From: Verrucomicrobiales bacterium
GTDB taxonomy: Bacteria > Verrucomicrobiota > Verrucomicrobiia > Limisphaerales > UBA11358
Reading direction: 5' to 3'
Assembly: GCA_028712475.1 (NCBI GenBank)
Contig: JAQTQB010000016.1
Location: 1-50,040 of the forward strand
Length of the DNA: 50,040 nt
In this document: positions 49,801-50,040 of the stretch, piece by piece
How positions within the stretch are numbered: position 1 is the first letter of the stretch
Layout: every line of letters begins with the position of its first letter
The notes under the pieces: generated by a model
What the model saw: the letters and a program-made list of their open reading frames with translations, nothing else
Told to the model about the DNA's origin: nothing
Databases searched by the model: none
Made by a program: the position numbers and the translations under genes

Positions 49801-49945
49801 CAAGACGCCCGGCTTGTATTCGCAAAAGCTGCCGCCGAAGATTCAAACCACGCCAGAGTCGGAGGCCGCCGCCGCCGTGTTTCATAATGTCATGGGCAAG
49901 GAAGATGGGCCGCCTTATACCAACTACGTTAATAATGTAGTATAA
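46859..49945 (+). CDS. MmeI-like (type IIL) fused restriction-modification enzyme with in-frame repeat insert
   Basis: 1028 residues. The N-terminal nuclease has D65-x9-E75-H-K77 (GKIDLLWKRKLLVEHKSAG), matching the D-x9-E-x-K motif of MmeI-type enzymes. A helical spacer (about 170-340) follows, with ERRQIGAHYTSERDILKVI. The gamma-class adenine methyltransferase has motif I FLDPACGCGNFLV (near 376-386) and motif IV NPPFVG (near 500). A target-recognition and C-terminal helical region completes it. It should methylate one strand of a short site and cut at a distance, needing no partner gene. Residues 621-647 are encoded by a palindromic repeat at the methyltransferase/recognition-domain border. 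Codons from about 48,370 to 49,440 are more AT-rich than the rest, suggesting an exchanged recognition domain. Confidence 0.9.
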   Translation: MPLSWNEIRHNAVKFARDHKRAASESADKQTFWNEFFDVFGISRKLVASFEVPVLKASGNFGKIDLLWKRKLLVEHKSAGEDLGKARTQAFDYIQAMAAEGREKEIPRYVIVSDFQRFVLYDLEPETQRDLPLFAGKRYQTTEFPLAEFHKHIHDFAFIPGYKQHTFKEQDPINIEAAEILGKLHDELEAGGYSGHDLERFLVRILFCLFAEDTGLFPRQAFQLYIENHTKPDGSDLGLHLARLFDVLNQPVARRQDNLDEDLAQFPYVNGDLFGEHLGFTDFNRSMRDALLECCGKDWDQISPAIFGSLFQSIMQPKERRQIGAHYTSERDILKVIRSLFLDELRAEFESIKADRSNRRRVRLEEFHWKICALRFLDPACGCGNFLVITYRELRQLELEVLLLLFGQQTEMTLDEINRLSQVDVDQFYGIEIEEWPSRIAEVALWLVDHQMNQKISEAFGQLYQRLPLKKSPHIHCANALRKDWREVLLPARCSYVLGNPPFVGKHLMNGAQGEDMELVWGETKGKGVLDYVTAWYRLAAEYIQGTRITVGFVSTNSISQGEQVGVLWDALFQKYRIKIHFAHRTFPWVSEARGKAHVHVVIIGFAVFDTTSKRLYDYEGRAGSPLPAANVEGGTKRRARSDAPYQPTEMVTVSAVKNISPYLVEGSDIVALSRSTPICDSVPALVFGSKSTDGGNLIFEPGEAAKFLREWPAAKKFVRPYISADDFINGIERHCLWLLDAQPDELREIGGIMERIAAVRDFRLASKKGPTRVKASEPSVFAELRQPRKKFLAVPKTSSENRPYIPIAFREPTTIVASEIYFCEGAKNFHFGILCSTMHMAWTRQICGRLKSDYRYSNKLVYNNYPWPESATAKQRVLVEEKAQAVLDARKPWLSPKGSCTLADLYDPLRMPVELVKAHAELDRAVEKCYRPEPFKSDRERVEFLFALYEKLTAPLLPVTPKAKGRRSQIAATTTKPGKAKTPGLYSQKLPPKIQTTPESEAAAAVFHNVMGKEDGPPYTNYVNNVV
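48719..48797. repeat. 79-bp palindromic element inserted in frame in the MmeI-like gene
   Basis: Outer arms GGTAGGGCG (48719-48727) and CGCCCTACC (48789-48797) are perfect complements. Inside are GGCGGGCAG/CTGCCCGCC (48724-48745, perfect 9 bp, loop TCCT) and GGCGCG+CAC / GTG+CGCGCC (48771-48792, one bulged A). The element is read as residues 621-647 without a stop. The word GCCCTACC at its end also closes a hairpin in the intergenic repeat cluster (20793-20800). Confidence 0.85.
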
Positions 49946-50040
49946 CGACTGGAGAGGAAGTGTTTACTTGATCGAGCAGCCAGTTAAAAATAAGGGAGCG
50001 AACCCGGCGGGCGTCCCGCCAGAAGCGTTGGAGTTCATCC
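49946..50040. other. Window end, no gene resolved
   Basis: Ninety-five bases after the MmeI-like stop. A short dyad-like phrase (GGCGGGCGTCCCGCC) suggests another dispersed repeat unit, but the window ends before it can be judged. Confidence 0.3.

Overview
The window looks like a chromosomal stretch of a GC-rich Gram-negative bacterium. My best guess is Verrucomicrobiota, in the Pedosphaera/Limisphaerales neighbourhood. This is inferred from two formylglycine-type sulfatases, secreted proteins that end in a 'STNL..W ... RFYR' module, MqnD of the futalosine menaquinone route, DUF1272 and DUF362 proteins, and several outer-membrane barrels. No rRNA, tRNA or CRISPR array was seen.

Layout. 1-1.8 kb: an IS110-family element. 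1.8-9.3 kb: a small secreted protein, a PhoB/PhoR-type two-component pair behind a Pho-box-like operator, a TPR lipoprotein, a DUF362 protein, two zinc-ribbon membrane proteins, MarC and a cytochrome c. 9.4-16.4 kb: a sensor kinase/sigma-54 activator pair (minus strand), divergent from an envelope operon (receiver protein, small protein, lipoprotein, barrel, DUF5666-like protein). That operon is preceded by a dyad-symmetric site and a sigma-54-like promoter. The promoter and the 5' end of the receiver gene are duplicated downstream, where they now lie in front of a fibronectin-type gene. 16.4-20.5 kb: minus-strand AraC regulator, methyltransferase, leucine-rich-repeat protein, AhpD-like protein and DUF1272, flanked by gene remnants (clpB tail, SDR tail). 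20.5-20.9 kb: a pile-up of palindromic repeats. 20.9-33.9 kb: housekeeping genes (clpB, rhomboid, sppA, upp, M24 peptidase, rpoD-type sigma, apt, PAP2, 8-oxoguanine glycosylase, comB, LAB_N protein, mqnD). 34-40.7 kb: barrel proteins, a DUF374 acyltransferase and a Cache-sensor Ser/Thr kinase. 40.7-46.8 kb: a sulfatase / sulfatase / HAD phosphatase / barrel locus, preceded by a truncated HAD copy. 46.9-49.9 kb: an MmeI-like fused restriction-modification enzyme.

What stands out. (1) Dispersed palindromic or AT-rich repeat units sit in frame inside at least three otherwise intact genes (8-oxoguanine glycosylase, comB twice, the MmeI-like enzyme). This resembles the protein-coding palindromic elements known from Rickettsia. 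(2) The dyad plus sigma-54 promoter module exists in two copies whose dyad-to-promoter spacing differs by about two helical turns. (3) A leader of about 115-125 bp, with a covarying hairpin, is shared by two unrelated genes (DUF374 acyltransferase and sulfatase 1). (4) A 17-bp intercistronic motif follows three consecutive genes of the sulfatase locus. Several gene remnants (clpB tail, SDR tail, B12/radical-SAM head, HAD tail, receiver head) show frequent segmental duplication and decay.

All functions are read from sequence motifs alone; no database search was run.
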